Source: Tolypeutes matacus
Lineage: Eukaryota > Chordata > Mammalia > Cingulata > Chlamyphoridae
Direction: 5' to 3'
Length of the DNA: 64,000 nucleotides
Assembly (NCBI GenBank): GCA_026826555.1
Contig: JAKSZT010053764.1
Span: forward strand, 39,710,523-39,774,522
Below, in pieces: positions 1 to 11,449 of the stretch (positions within the stretch are counted from its first letter, which is position 1; each line of letters starts with the position of its first letter). The notes beneath the pieces are model-generated. The model was not told where the DNA came from. It saw only the letters and a list, made by a program, of their open reading frames with translations, and did no database searches. The translations under genes and the position numbers were made by a program.

Positions 1-467
1 GTAGCAGTTATTTTTAAATATTTAGAAACTATAAGTATGGATGTCAATAGCAATTTGTGAATTTCTCATTCTTCTCCCTCAATTACCAAGAAATATGCTG
101 CAGATACCTCAGACAACTGACCCTGAGTTCCCCCTTGCTTGCTCCAGGCAGCCCTTTTGTGCTACCTACAATGGAGCAGATGGTCCCAACCACAGCAAGA
201 CCTGGCCACAGAAGATTTCTCTTTGAGCACCTTGAGAGGACACCAGCAAGAGGGACATGCTCGGAGACTAATAATTCCTGAGGATAACCTGGGCTTAGAG
301 CAAAAAGCTATGAGACTTGTCCTCAGTAAAATAGTGCTGATTCAGCTTAATCCTCACTTTAGCCAGGACCTAGGGAGAGAGAGCCTAGTTTAGTTCAGCT
401 AAACTTACAGTAGAGATTAATGGTTTGGTTTCCTCAAGTTGTATTTTTGCTAATTTTCTCTAGAACA
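1..467. other. Intergenic, no feature recognised
   Basis: Short open frames on the plus strand (41-393) overlap each other in different frames, show no protein family and are not supported as genes. I see no repeat I can name. Confidence 0.5.
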
Positions 468-473
468 GTGGTT

Positions 474-640
474 CTCCACCTTGGCTACCCATTAGAGTCA
501 TCTTAAGGGTTTCTATAAATCCCAATACCCAAACCATAGTCCAGATTAGGTAAAACAAAATTTGAAGACCCAGACATCTATCTTCAAATCTCCCTGGATG
601 ACTCCAATGTCCAGCCAATGTTGACTCTTTGAGTCTAGAA
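474..640. mobile_element. hAT-Charlie-type non-autonomous fragment
   Basis: It begins with CAGTGGTTCTCCACCTTGGC, the terminal inverted repeat style of MER5/MER58-like mammalian hAT elements, followed by ATTAGAGTCATC. The right end is degraded. Confidence 0.55.
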
Positions 641-678
641 CATCCCTGAGTTGGTAGAAACTAAATATTGTAAAACTT

Positions 679-690
679 AAAATCCTCTGG
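679..690 (+). repeat. L1 target-site duplication, left copy
   Basis: AAAATCCTCTGG, matched exactly at 6916-6927 after the poly-A. Confidence 0.93.
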
Positions 691-1818
691 AGGACTTCTG
701 GGAAGATGGCGGACTATTAAGACACGGGAATCTCTTCTCCAGAAAAATAGCTAGAGGACAAGCTGAAACAGCACAGAAAAAGATCTTCTAGGGTTTAGGT
801 CAGCAGGTGAAGGCTGCACACCACCCAGAGGAGAAAGGGACAGAAGAGGGAAATCGAGACTACAGAATTGTGAGTTGCAAGTAGCAGCTTCTGCTGCTGC
901 TGGCACCCTCCCCCACACTCTTCAGAACTCTCGGGCCCCTAGGCCTGCGACCACAGACAAAGGGGGCTTCAGGGATCTGCCACTCCCGGAAAGGGGAGAG
1001 AGAGGGACACAGCCTTAGGCTGACTCAGGTTCTGACCTGAAATTTGGGCTGCAGAGTCCCACGGACCCTTCCACACGGTGGTTTGCCCTGGGAGCCTAGA
1101 AAGGACTGGAGAAATCCGATCCTCGCAACCTCCCTCTCTTCTAGCCTGGACTAATTGTTGAGGACACCACGGGAGAAGGGAGAGAGAGCCTGGGGCTGAC
1201 CCTGCTTTGGACTCCCAGGTTTGGTCTGCCCTGTCCCGAGAGCCCTTCCAGGCTGGATGGGGCTGCGCCATAGTTTGCCTTGGAGCCTGCAAGGGGCTAA
1301 AGATATACAAACCTCCCAATCTCATTCTCTACTAACAGGGACTGATTGTTGAGGATTCAGAAGGGAATGGAACTATTTCCTAGCTGGGAAAAGGGGGGCG
1401 CTATGAGAGAAGTCTGGAGAATTGTTTCAGAAAGTTTGAATCACAGGACTCTTAGGCCCCAGACAGGAAGCTCTATCACATTGATCTGGTCTGTGTCACA
1501 ACAAATACGCTCTGACCAGGCATTGAATTGAGCGCAGCCAACAAGCGCCATCTCCTGGCAGACCAAGGAAGTGCACATAAGAAAATTAATAAGAGAGACT
1601 TTTCCTGGCCTCTATAGCCTCCCTGCCCAAGGCCCTAAGAAACGACTCTACAACCAATTACTGGGTCCAGTGCCCAGTTTTGAGCAACCAGCAGAACAAT
1701 CCTAACAATCAAGGTTGAGCCAAAAATCAAAGAGCAGTGGTAACTCACAGCCTCCTGCCACTAAAACCCCATAAAAGAGAAAAAGATAGAGCATCTAAGT
1801 AAAATACAAACTAACCAG
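691..1818 (+). promoter_or_regulatory. L1 5' UTR / internal promoter with two degenerate monomers
   Basis: The GC-rich 5' UTR contains a degenerate tandem duplication of about 180-190 bp. Unit 1 is about 990-1169 and unit 2 about 1170-1360. Shared blocks in the same order include GAGAGAG...GGCTGAC, TTTGG(G/T)CTGC, a CCCTTCC block, GTTTGCC(C/T)TGG and ACT(A/G)ATTGTTGAGGA. A YY1-like motif sits 12 bp from the element's 5' end. Tandem monomers are a known design of mouse L1 promoters. Their presence here is read directly from the sequence, their promoter role is inferred. Confidence 0.7.
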
Positions 1819-2808
1819 ATGCCTAAGCACCAGCAAAAAAGTACGGGCCATACTAAGAAAATAGAAGACATGGCCCAAGAAAAGTAATACAGCAAAGTCC
1901 CAGAAGAGATGCAGAATTTGAGAGAACTAATCAGTGAGATGAGCACACATTTCCAAAATCAAATTAATGAGATGAAAGAGAATATAGTTAAAGAGATCAA
2001 TGACATTAAGAAGTCATTGCGCGAACATAAAGAAGAATTTGAAATCATGAACAGAAAAGTAACGGAGTTCATGGGAATGAAAGACACAATAGGTGAAGTA
2101 AAAAATACATTTGAAGCATACAACACCAGACTCGAAATGATAGAAGAAAGAATAAGTGATACTGAAGACAGAGCAGCTAAAATTGAAGAGAGAAAAGAAC
2201 AGAGAGAGAAAAGAATGGAAAAAATTGAGCAGGGGCTCAGAGAGTTGAATGACAACACAAAATGCAAGAACATATGTGTCATTGGAGTTCCAGAAGGAGA
2301 AGAGAAAGGAAAAGGGGCAGAAAGAGTATTTGAGGAAATAATAGCTGAAAATTTCCCAACTCTCATGAAAGAAATGAACTTTCATGTCCAAGAAGCAAAC
2401 CGTACCCCAATAAGAATAAATCCAAATAGACCTACGCCAAGACATATATTATTCAGAATGTCAAATGTAAAAGATAAAGAGAAAATGCTCAGAGCAGAAA
2501 GAGAGAAGCAAACGATCACGTACAAAGGATGTCCAGTAAGACTTTGTGCAGATTTCTCTTCAGAAACCATGGAGGCAAGAAGACAGTGGTATGATACAAT
2601 TAGGAAAATGAAAGAGAATAACTGCCAGCCGAGAATTCTTTACCCAGCAAAACTGTCCTTCAAATATGAAGGTGAATATAAAGTATTGACAAACAAACAG
2701 AAACTAAGAGAGTTTGCAAAAAAGAATCCACATTTGCAGGAAATATTAAAGGAAGCCTTAGAACCTGAAAGAAAAAGACAGGAGAGAGAGGCTTGGAGGA
2801 GAGTATAG
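1819..2808 (+). pseudogene. L1 ORF1 (RNA-binding protein) with early stop at codon 23
   Basis: An ATG at 1819 is in frame with the long open frame, but a TAA at 1885-1887 interrupts it. An internal ATG at 1909 starts an uninterrupted 299-codon frame to 2808. The protein has an N-terminal coiled-coil-like heptad region (about residues 1-110 from Met 1909), an RRM-like domain containing CKNICVIGVPEGEE (about 118-131), and a basic C-terminal domain. ORF1p trimerises and coats L1 RNA as a nucleic-acid chaperone. Length is slightly short of the usual 330-340 residues. Starting at 1819 would give about 329, so I think 1819 is the ancestral start and the TAA a decay mutation, although the 1909 product could still fold. 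It is separated from ORF2 by an 81-bp spacer. Confidence 0.9.
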
Positions 2809-2889
2809 AAGAAAGAAAAGCAGAAAGGATAACCAAAAGAGTAAAAAGAAAGACAAAAATAAGATGACATATGAAAACTAAAGAATAAA

Positions 2890-5800
2890 ATGGAGGAAAT
2901 AAATAGTGCATTTTCAGTAATATCATTGAGTGTGAATGGATTAAATTCCCCAATCAAAAGATACAGGCTGACAGAATGGATAAAAAAACATGAGCCATCT
3001 ATATGCTGCTTACAAGAAACTCATCTCAGACACAAGGATATAAGCCGGCTGAAAGTAAAAGGTTGGAAAAAGATACTCCATGCGAATAGTAAACAGAAAA
3101 GAGCAGGGGTAGCTATACTAATATCAGACAAAACAGACTTCAAAATGCAAAAAAGTGATAAGAGATGCGGAAGGCCATTATATATTAATAAAAGGGATGA
3201 TCCTCCAGGAAGATATAACAGTCATAAATATCTACGCACCTAACCAGGGTGCCGCACCCAAAATATATGAGACAAACTCTGGCTAAACTGAAGGGAGAAA
3301 TAGACATTTCTACAATAATCGTCGGGGACTTCAACACCCCTCTCACATCATTAGATAGAACAACCAGAACAACAACAAGGAAACAGAGAACTTGAACAAT
3401 ATGATAAACAAGTTAGACCTAACAGACATATACAGAACACTGCATCCAAACTCAGCAGGTTATACATTCTTCTCAAGTGCCTATGGATCTTTCTCCAGGA
3501 TAGACCACATGTTAGATCACAATACAGCTCTCAATAAATATAAAAAGATTGAAATTATACAAAGCACCTTCTCAGATCATAATGGAATGAAACTAGAAAT
3601 CAATAACAGAGAGGAAAAAAGGAAATTTGCAAATGTGTGGAGACTGAACAACACACTCCTAAATATTCAGTGGGTCAAAGAAGAAATTGCAAGTGAAATC
3701 AGTAAATATATTGAGACAAATGAAAATGAGAACACAACATATCAAAACTAATGGGATACAACAAAGGCAGTCTTGAGAGGGAAATTTATAGCCCTAAATG
3801 CCTATATTAAGAAACAAGAAAGAGCTAAACTCAAAGATTTAACTGAACAACTTGAGAAACTAGAGAAAGAACAGCAAACCAATCCCAAAGCACAAAGAAG
3901 GAAAGAAATAATAAAGATTAGAGCAGAAATAAATGAAAATGAGAACAAAAAAGCAATAGAGAAAATCAACAAAACCAAAAGCTGGTTCTTTGAGAAGATC
4001 AATACAATTGACAAACCCCTCGCTAGACTAACAAAGAAAAAAAGAGAGAAGATGCAAATAAATACAATCAGAAATGAAAGGGGGGGAATTACAAATGACC
4101 TCACAGAAATAAAAAGAATCATAAGAGGATATTATGAGAAACTATATGCCAACAAACTAGACAACCTGGATGAAATGGACAAATTTCTAGAAACTCATAA
4201 CCAACCTACACTGACACAACAAGAAATACAAAAACTTAACAAACCAATCACAATTAAGGAGATTGAATCCGTCATCAAAAATCTCCCAGCAAAGAAAAGT
4301 CCTGGACCAGATGGCTTCACAGGTGAGTTCTACCAAGCATTTCTAAAAGAATTAACACCAATCCTGTTTAAACTCTTCCAAAAAATTGAAGAGGACGGAA
4401 AATTACCCAACACATTTTATGAAGCCAACATCACCCTAATACCAAAGCCAGATAAAGATTCCACAAGAAAAGAAATTTACAGACCAATCTCTATCATGTA
4501 CATAGATGCAAAAATTCTCAACAAAATACTTGCAAATCAAATCCAACAGCATATCAAAAGACTTATACATCATGACCAAGTGGGATTTATTCCTGGTATG
4601 CAAGGCTGGTTCAACATAAGAAAATCAATCAATGTAATACACCACATTAACAAGTTGAAGGAAAAAAACCACATGATCATCTCAATAGATGCAGAAAAGG
4701 CATTCGACAAAATCCAACATCCTTTTTTGATAAAAATACTTCAAAAGATAGGAATAAAAGGAAAATTCCTCAATATGCTAAAAGGCATATATGAAAAACC
4801 CACAGCCAACATCATACTCAATGGGGAAAGGTTGAAAGCTTTTCCCCTAAGATCGGGAACAAGACAAGGATGCCCACTGTCACCATTGTTATTCAACATT
4901 GTACTAGAAGTTCTAGCTAGGGCAATTAGACAAGACAAAAAAATTAAAGGTGTCCAAATAGGAAAAGAGGAAGTAAAACTCTCACTGTTTGCAGATGACA
5001 TGATCCTGTATTTAGAAAATCCTGAAGTATCCCCAACAAAGCTACTTGAACTAATAAATGAGTTCAGCAAAGTGGCAGGATATAAGATCAACACGCAAAA
5101 ATCAGTAATGTTTTTGTACACTAGTACTGAACAATCTGAGGAGGAAATCAGGAAGAAAATTCCATATTCAATAGCAACAAAAAGACTCAAATACCTAGGA
5201 GTTAATTTAACCAAGGAAGTACAGGACCTATATGCAGAAAACTACAAAACAATGCTAAAAGAAATTTAAAAAGACCTAAACAAATGGAAAGACATTCCGT
5301 GTTCATGGATTGGAAGAATAAATATCGTGAAGATGTCAATCTTGCCCAAACTGATTTATAGATTCAATGCAATACCAATCAAAATCCCAACAGCTTACTT
5401 TACAGAATTAGAGAAGGCAATTACCAAATTCATCTGGAAGGGTAAGTGCACCCGAATAGCCAAAAGTATTCTAAAAAAGAAGAGCAATGTGGGAGGAATT
5501 TCACTGCCTGACCTTGAAACATATTACAAAGCTACAGTGGTCAAAACAGCATGGTACTGTCATAAAGATAGACATATCGATCAGTGGAATAGAATTGAGA
5601 ATCTAGAAATAAACGCTCACCTATACAGTCAACTGGTTTTTACAAACCTACCAAGCCCACGCTGATGGGAAAAAACAGTCTCTTCAACAAATGGTGTTGG
5701 GGGAACTGGATATCTATAACCAAAATAATGAAAGAGGACCCCTATCTCACCCCCTATACAAGAATCAACTCAAAATGGGTCAAAGATCTAAATATAAAAG

Positions 5801-6706
5801 CCAGGACCATAAAACTACTAGAAGAAAATGTAGGGAAACATCTTCAAGACCTTGTAGTAGGTGGTGGTTTCTTGGACTTCACACCCAAAGCACGTGCAAC
5901 GAAAGAAAAAGTTTAAATGGGACCTCCTCAAAATTAAACACTTTTGCACCTCACATGACTTTGTCAGAAGGGTGAAAAGGCAGCCGACTCAATGGGAAAA
6001 AATATTTGGAAATCACATATCTGATAAGGGTTTAATATCCAGGATATATAAAGAGATGTTACAGCTCAACAATAAAAAGACAAATGACCCAATTAAAAAA
6101 TGGACCAAAGACTTGAATAGACATTTCTCCAAAGAAGAAATACAAATGGCAAAAAAACACATGAAGAAATGCTCAACATCACTCATGATTAGGGAAATGC
6201 AAATCAAAACTACAATGAGATATCATTTCACACCTATCAGAATGGCCACTATGAAAAAGACAGAGAACTACAAGTGTTGGAGAGGATGTGGAGAGATAGG
6301 AACACTTCTTCACTGTTGGTGGGAATGCAGGATGGTACAACCACTATGGAGGACTGTTTGGCAGTTCCTAAAGAAGTTGAATATAGACTTGCCACGTGAC
6401 CCTGCAATACCACTACTGGGTATATACCCAGAAGAACTGAGAGCAGTGACACGAACAGACATCTGCACACCAATGTTCATAGCCACATTATTCATCATTG
6501 CCAAAAGTTGGAAACAACCCAGGTGTCCATCAACAGATGAGTGGATAAACAAACTGTGGTCTATTCACACGATGGAATATTATGCAGCAGTAAGAAGAAA
6601 TGAAGTCATAAAGCATATGGCAACATGGATGAATCTGGAGGACATTATGTTGAGTGAAGCAAGCCAGACACAAAAGGACAAATACTGTATGAATGCATTA
6701 CTATGA
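2890..6706 (+). pseudogene. L1 ORF2 (endonuclease-reverse transcriptase), broken
   Basis: The ATG at 2890 opens the apurinic-type endonuclease (SLSVNGLNSPIKRYRL, CCLQETHL). The frame is lost by about 3160-3240 and homology continues in another frame from about 3392. In that frame an in-frame TAA (3749-3751) precedes the long RT open frame 3773-5269, whose catalytic FADD is at 4988-4999 within [14 protein letters not shown]. Another stop at 5267 and one at 5663 follow. A +1 excursion covers about 5665-5870. The C-terminal piece to 6706 has the Cys-rich [18 protein letters not shown]. Cleavage and target-primed reverse transcription are the family's job. This copy cannot make a full enzyme. Confidence 0.93.
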
Positions 6707-6915
6707 ACCAAATATATTGTGTAATATATTGTTTGACTCACACACACACAAAAAAAAAACAAAAAAGAAACAAAAAACAAAACAACAAAAAAATTTACAT
6801 GTATCCATTACATTTAATTGAGAATTGTATACATTTATTCATCTGTGTTTACTTTTTAGTTTTTTATTGCTTTTGTTTTCAATTATTAAATGTACAAAAT
6901 AAAGTTAAAAAAAAA
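6707..6915 (+). other. L1 3' UTR and poly-A tail
   Basis: A short 3' UTR includes a CA/A-rich tract (6740-6793), AATAAA at 6898-6903 and a poly-A run. The same 3' UTR is seen in truncated form at 51113-51206 (minus) and 58018-58174 (plus). Confidence 0.85.
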
Positions 6916-6974
6916 AAAATCCTCTGGCATACAAGCTAGCTATCTGACAAATTGGATTCAGAAATGCAAATGTT

Positions 6975-7159
6975 GGGAAGCGGCTGTGGCTCAATCAGTA
7001 GGGCTCCCGTTTACCATATGGGAGGTCCCAGGTTCGATTCCCGGGGCCTCCTGGTGAAGGCAAGTCCGCCCGTACGGCGTGGTTAGCTGACCCAGCGAGC
7101 ACAAGCAGCAAGGGGGGGATAAATGAATAAATAAATAAAATCTTTAAAAGAAAAGAAAA
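6975..7159 (+). mobile_element. DAS-type tRNA-derived SINE (long class)
   Basis: The head GGGAAGCGGCTGTGGCTCAA includes an A box (TGGCTCAATCAGTAGG), and the B box is GGTTCGATTCC. A unique body with GGCGTGGTTAGCTGACCCAG and a 3' AAATAAATAAAATCTTT tail follow. TSD GCAAATGTT lies at 6966-6974 and 7160-7168. I match this to armadillo DAS SINEs from memory of their architecture. Confidence 0.92.
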
Positions 7160-7306
7160 GCAAATGTTTACTAACTAATGAAACTTCTTCATGACAGAAA
7201 GCTGTCATTTTGTAGACCAAAGTTTACAAACATCTTGACAATACCTCATTTAATCCCTAAAACAAACCTAAAAGATGGGTAGTCGTATAGATATTTTTTA
7301 AGATGG

Positions 7307-8243
7307 TGTTTTAGTTTGCTAGTCTGCTGAAATGCAATATACTGGAAATGGGTTGGATTTTACAATGGAGACTTATTAATTTAAAAGCTTACAGTCCTCG
7401 GGGATGTATGTAGCTCAAGTGGGTAGGCATCCATCTGCCATATGGAGGGCCCTGGGTTTGCTCCCCGGGACCTCCTGGTAAAATAAAAATAAAAGGCATG
7501 CAGGTGAGCCACCAGCCCATGCACGCGGCAAGCAAGGTCCTGCCGAGCCATGCAGCAAGATGATGATGCAACAAGAGAGAGACACAGGGGAGAGCCAAGA
7601 TAAGACGTGCCGGAAGCCAGGAACTGAGGTGGCTCAGGTGGCAGAGTGCCTCTCTCCCACATCGGAGATCCCTAGGATTGAATCTCGGTGAAGACTGGAG
7701 GAGAGGGATGAGAAGAGAAGGCAGGAAACAGTCATAGGAAACAGACACAGAAGATCACCCAGAGAATGGACACAGACAGCAAGTGGGGGAGGGAGATAAA
7801 TAAAGTAAATAAATAAAAATAAATGTTTAAAAAAAAAAAAGAAAAAAAGCTTACACTTCTGAGGCGTTGAACATATCCAGATCAAGGCATGATCAGGCGA
7901 TGCTTTCTCCCCCAAGACCGGCTGCCAGCGATCCTGGACTCCTCTGTCACATGGCAAAGCACATGGCTGTGTCTGCTGGGCTCTCCCTTTTCTTTCTGGG
8001 TTTCATTGCTTCAGCTTCTTGCTTATGGCTTTTTCTCTCTTTCTGTGGCTTTTTCTCTGTCTGTCTCTGTATTCATCCCATTTAAAAGAACTTCAGTAAG
8101 AGGACTACAACCCACTCTGGGCCACACCCCAACTGAAGTTACCTAATCAAATGTCCCACCTACAGTAGGTTCACACCCACAGGAATGAATTAGCTCTAAG
8201 GACATGATTTTTCTGGGGTCCCCGAAAGCCTCAAACTACCACA
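7307..8243 (-). mobile_element. MaLR-like solo LTR (lineage-specific family), with nested SINE
   Basis: It starts TGTTTTAGTTTGCTAG and ends CTACCACA (TG...CA termini) with a near 5-bp TSD (GATGG 7302-7306, GAAGG 8244-8248). Homologous copies lie at 13461-14088 and 48368-48957. The left end resembles the reverse complement of MLT1/MST 3' ends, so I place it on the minus strand. A composite SINE is inserted at 7394-7844. Confidence 0.7.
7394..7844 (+). mobile_element. Composite DAS-type SINE with two tRNA-like modules
   Basis: Module 1 (about 7401-7485) has TGTAGCTCAAGTGGGTAGGC and a degenerate B box (GGTTTGCTCC). Module 2 (about 7628-7692) has GTGGCTCAGGTGGCAGAGTG and GGATTGAATCTC. It ends in an AAATAAATAAAAAT tail. 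TSD AAAAGCTTACA is exact at 7383-7393 and 7845-7855, so the whole 451 bp entered as one unit. Confidence 0.85.
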
Positions 8244-9042
8244 GAAGGTAAAACTGAAGCTTGGGAAGGGTGGAACTTGCTTAATTTCATATAGCTAGTA
8301 AGTGGTTAAGCCAGAACTAGAAATTAGGTCTTCTGGACCCAAATCCAGAGTCACTTCTATTCCTCTGAGCTGCCTCTTGGTATATGAGGGTACTATGATC
8401 CTCTGTAAATTCATCATCTACTCTGCTGTCTAAACCCTGGACAACCACGAGGAAGAATATAATAGATAATGTAAAATACAACAATTCTCAGACTAAGGGG
8501 ATAGTCACAGTTTGTAACCTAAAGCCCAACTTACAAGTAAAATTTAAATAAAAATATAATAAATATTTAATGCAGTAGTCCCTTTCAAAATAGTCACTGA
8601 ACGATTTCACATTCATAAAACAATTACTTGCTGACTTTTTCAGGCTTTCTCTTCCCTGAGAATGTGGCATGTAAAATGTCACATTTTATATTTAAACAGA
8701 AATGACCTGACCTATACTGATAAACTGTATTTTCATTTATACTTGGTTTCTGATGATCAGAAAACATGAACCCTATCCTCAAATATTTGCTACAGTTCTG
8801 TATCACTAGTTGTTCTGCCCCCTCATTCTATACTCTTCCCTGGGGGCAGGGAGGGTCGTACTCATTCCTGTGGCTTCAGGGATATAAGAAAAATGTTCTC
8901 GTTTCATATTGTTTTAGCTCTTCATTTTGAATTATTTTCAAAATTACATGGGAGCAACAAGTAATAAAAAAGTGAAGAAACTAAAACAAAAAAGAAAAAA
9001 CAATAATAAAGGATAAAATGAAAACAAACAAACAAAATTACA

Positions 9043-9260
9043 TGGAAGGAGATGTGGCTCAAGCAGTTGAGCGCTTGCTTCCCACATGGGAGGTCCCAGG
9101 TTCCGTACCCTGTGCCTCCAAAAACAAAAACAAACAGCAAGCAAAACAAATGAAAAAACCAACTCAGGGGAGTCAATCAGTGGTTGAGGGCCAACTTCCC
9201 ACATAAGAGGTTACAGGTTCAATCCCCAGGCCCTGGTACCTCAAAAAAAAAAAAAAAAAA
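9043..9260 (+). mobile_element. Composite tRNA-derived SINE, second example
   Basis: Module 1 is GATGTGGCTCAAGCAGTTGA with CAGGTTCCGTACCC; module 2 is GGGGAGTCAATCAGTGGTTG with CAGGTTCAATCCCC. A CA/A-rich linker joins them and the tail is pure A. TSD AAAATTACA lies at 9034-9042 and 9261-9269. Confidence 0.82.
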
Positions 9261-9286
9261 AAAATTACAAGACAGCTGCAAAAGTA

Positions 9287-10835
9287 ATACAACCCTTTAT
9301 AAAGAATCCCAATGACCACAAGATACTCATATGCACCAATCTTAACATTCTGCTACCTTTAATGTAAGAATGGATTACAAAGATAATACTTGAACACAAT
9401 ACTTCCATGTACACTTACTATGAACAAGTATATTAACTTATGTAATCACTTAAGCGCAGTTACCAATTTCAACAAATTTGACATTTACATAAAGCTTACA
9501 TTATATTTTTCAATTTACATCCCAATAATATCCTTTTGAGCCTTTCCTCCTCCATTCTAGATTCCCATCAAGGATCAGGTATTTCATTTAACTGTCATTC
9601 TCTTTAGTTTGTCTTTTTTTTAAATTGTGGGAACATATATACAACAAATATTCCCATCCCAACCCCTCTCAAGTATACCATACAGTGCAATTAAACACAT
9701 TCACAATGTTGTACTATCCTCACCACCATCCATTACTAGAAATTTCCCTTCTCCCCAAACAGGAACCCTGTACTCATTTTGCACTAACGCCCCATTGGCC
9801 TTGCTCCCCATCCCTAATAATCTGTACTGTACTTTGTTTCTGAGTTTGCATATTCTCTATTTTCTTTGTGGTTACCATGGGGCTTACATTTAACATCCTA
9901 AATCTATAACAATCTCATTTGCTTTGATATCAACTTAATTTCAATAGACTACATAAGCTTAAGTTCCTATACCCCCATTTTCCCACCTTTATGTAGTTTT
10001 TGTTACAGGTTACATATTTATTCATTATGAGCCCCTAATCGTTGATTTACCATTACATTTTATGCATTTGCTTTTAGATTTTGTAGCAAGTAAAAAGAGG
10101 AGTTAGAAACCAAAAGAACAATAGTATTGGTATTTATATTTACCCATGTCATTATCTTTACTGGAGATCTTAATTTTTTTCATATATCTTCAGTCAATTG
10201 TCTAGTGCCCTTTCCTTTCAACCTGTAAAAATCCCTTTAGCATTTCTCATAGGGTCAGTCTAGTGGGGATGAACTCTCTCAGTCTTTGTTTTTGTTTATC
10301 TGGGAAAATGTCTTAATTCCTCCTTCATTTTTGAAAGATATTTTGCCAGGTATGGAGTTCTTGGTTGACAATTTTACCTACAGCATTTTAAAATATGTCT
10401 TCCCATTGTCTCTTGCCTCCATGGTTCCTGATGACAAATTTATACAATCTTATTGAAGCTCCCTTGCATGACAATTTGCTTCTCTTGCAGCAGAATTCTT
10501 TTTATCTTTGGTATTGAACAATTTGATTATAATAATGTGGATCTATTTGAGTTTATCCTTTTTGAAATGTTTGAGCATTTTAGATGGTATACATTCAAGT
10601 CTTTCATTATTCTTGGAATGTCAGCCATTATTTCTTTGAATATTCTCTCTGTCCCTTTCTCTTCTCTTTTTGGGACTCCCACAATGTGTATATTGGTACA
10701 TTTGATGGGGTTCCTCAGGCTCTGTGCACTTTTCTTCATTCATTTTTCTGCTCCTCAGACTGGATGATTCCAATTGTCTTATCCTCAAAGTCATTGATCC
10801 TTTTGTTACTGAATTTAATCTAGATTCTTGACTTA
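9287..10835 (-). mobile_element. HAL1-like LINE (half-L1), antisense, 3' part
   Basis: Read on the minus strand, 10527-10739 encodes an ORF1-like segment (HIVGVPKREEKGTERIFKEI). The ORF2 region expected after ORF1 is missing and 3' UTR-type sequence follows directly. That layout fits HAL1, an L1 derivative with ORF1 only. A second, similarly arranged copy lies at 30885-32700. Confidence 0.65.
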
Positions 10836-11445
10836 TGCTGCAGAAATGAATTTCAGAGCATGTCGGGTTAGTTAGGCCAGTAATTTATTAAGGTGGTGGG
10901 AGAAAATAACAGATCACAGGTCCCCGGTAGAGGGTAAGGGGCTGAAGAGTGATAAAGAGGGTTGATTTATAGACTACAATTTCCCATTATAGATTATAAA
11001 TGCCCAGGTTTTACTTGCATGTTGATCCATGCAGGGGGGACATGGCGAGAGCAAGGCACAGAAGCCATGAGGGCCGAGAAGAGTGGGAGCCGGGAGCTGG
11101 GAGCAGGGAGCTGGGAGCAGGGAGCAGGGAGCAGGGAGCAGAGCTCCGAAAAAGGTTTTGTGCCTACTTTTTAAACTGTTAATTATTCCACCCCTTTGCT
11201 AATGACATGGGAGGAGTCCCAGGTATTTGCTGTTTTGATTGATTACCCCACCCATCAATCCCCTGGGTGGGCCCAATTATAATGTCCCTGGAGAATACCT
11301 GGGGCTTCTCCTGGGAATCTCTGGGAATCTCATTCTGGGTAGTGGAAATCTCCTGAGGATCTTCTAGCAGCCATCTTGGGGTATTGATTTCCATATGGGC
11401 CTCTTGCCAGGTTCCAGATCCATCTATTGATTTCCTATTTTACTA
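10836..11445 (-). mobile_element. ERV-type LTR, antisense (boundaries approximate)
   Basis: It begins TGCTGCAGAAATG on the plus strand and contains a reverse-complement AATAAA (near 10888). It splits the HAL1 sequence, which resumes near 11450. The right edge and TSD could not be fixed. No viral gene is present. Confidence 0.5.
11085..11145. repeat. Short GGGAGC(A/T) minisatellite
   Basis: GGAGCTGGGAGCAGGGAGC-type 7- to 14-bp units repeat about eight times inside the LTR-like sequence. Confidence 0.8.
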
Positions 11446-11449
11446 GCCA

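Larger units (their letters stand above)
691..6915 (+). mobile_element. Full-length LINE-1 (5' UTR, ORF1, broken ORF2, 3' UTR, poly-A)
   Basis: A complete L1 of about 6.2 kb lies between perfect 12-bp TSDs AAAATCCTCTGG (679-690 and 6916-6927). The target reads TT|AAAA at 677-682, the classic L1 endonuclease site. The 5' end carries an AAGATGGCGG YY1-like motif (703-712), as in other mammalian L1 promoters. ORF1 is almost intact. ORF2 has frameshifts and three or more nonsense positions, so the copy cannot move by itself. An AATAAA signal lies at 6898-6903 just before the A tail. The intact TSD and long open frames suggest a fairly recent, lineage-specific insertion. Confidence 0.96.
7215..8385 (-). 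mobile_element. MIR SINE, antisense, split by an LTR
   Basis: The left part (about 7215-7306) reads like antisense MIR (CTCATTTAATCCCTAAAACAA). The right part (8244-8385) continues with AACTGAAGC and ATATAGCTAGTAAGTGG. The LTR at 7307-8243 interrupts it. Confidence 0.72.

Noticed and set aside
1959..2957. Minus-strand open frames of 60-140 codons opposite L1 ORF1
   Set aside because: They mirror the A-rich sense strand of L1 and show only hydrophobic low-complexity sequence.
6975..7050. A possible tRNA gene with A and B boxes
   Set aside because: It is the head of a SINE: it recurs many times, has a SINE body, an A-rich tail and TSDs, and lacks a proper cloverleaf.
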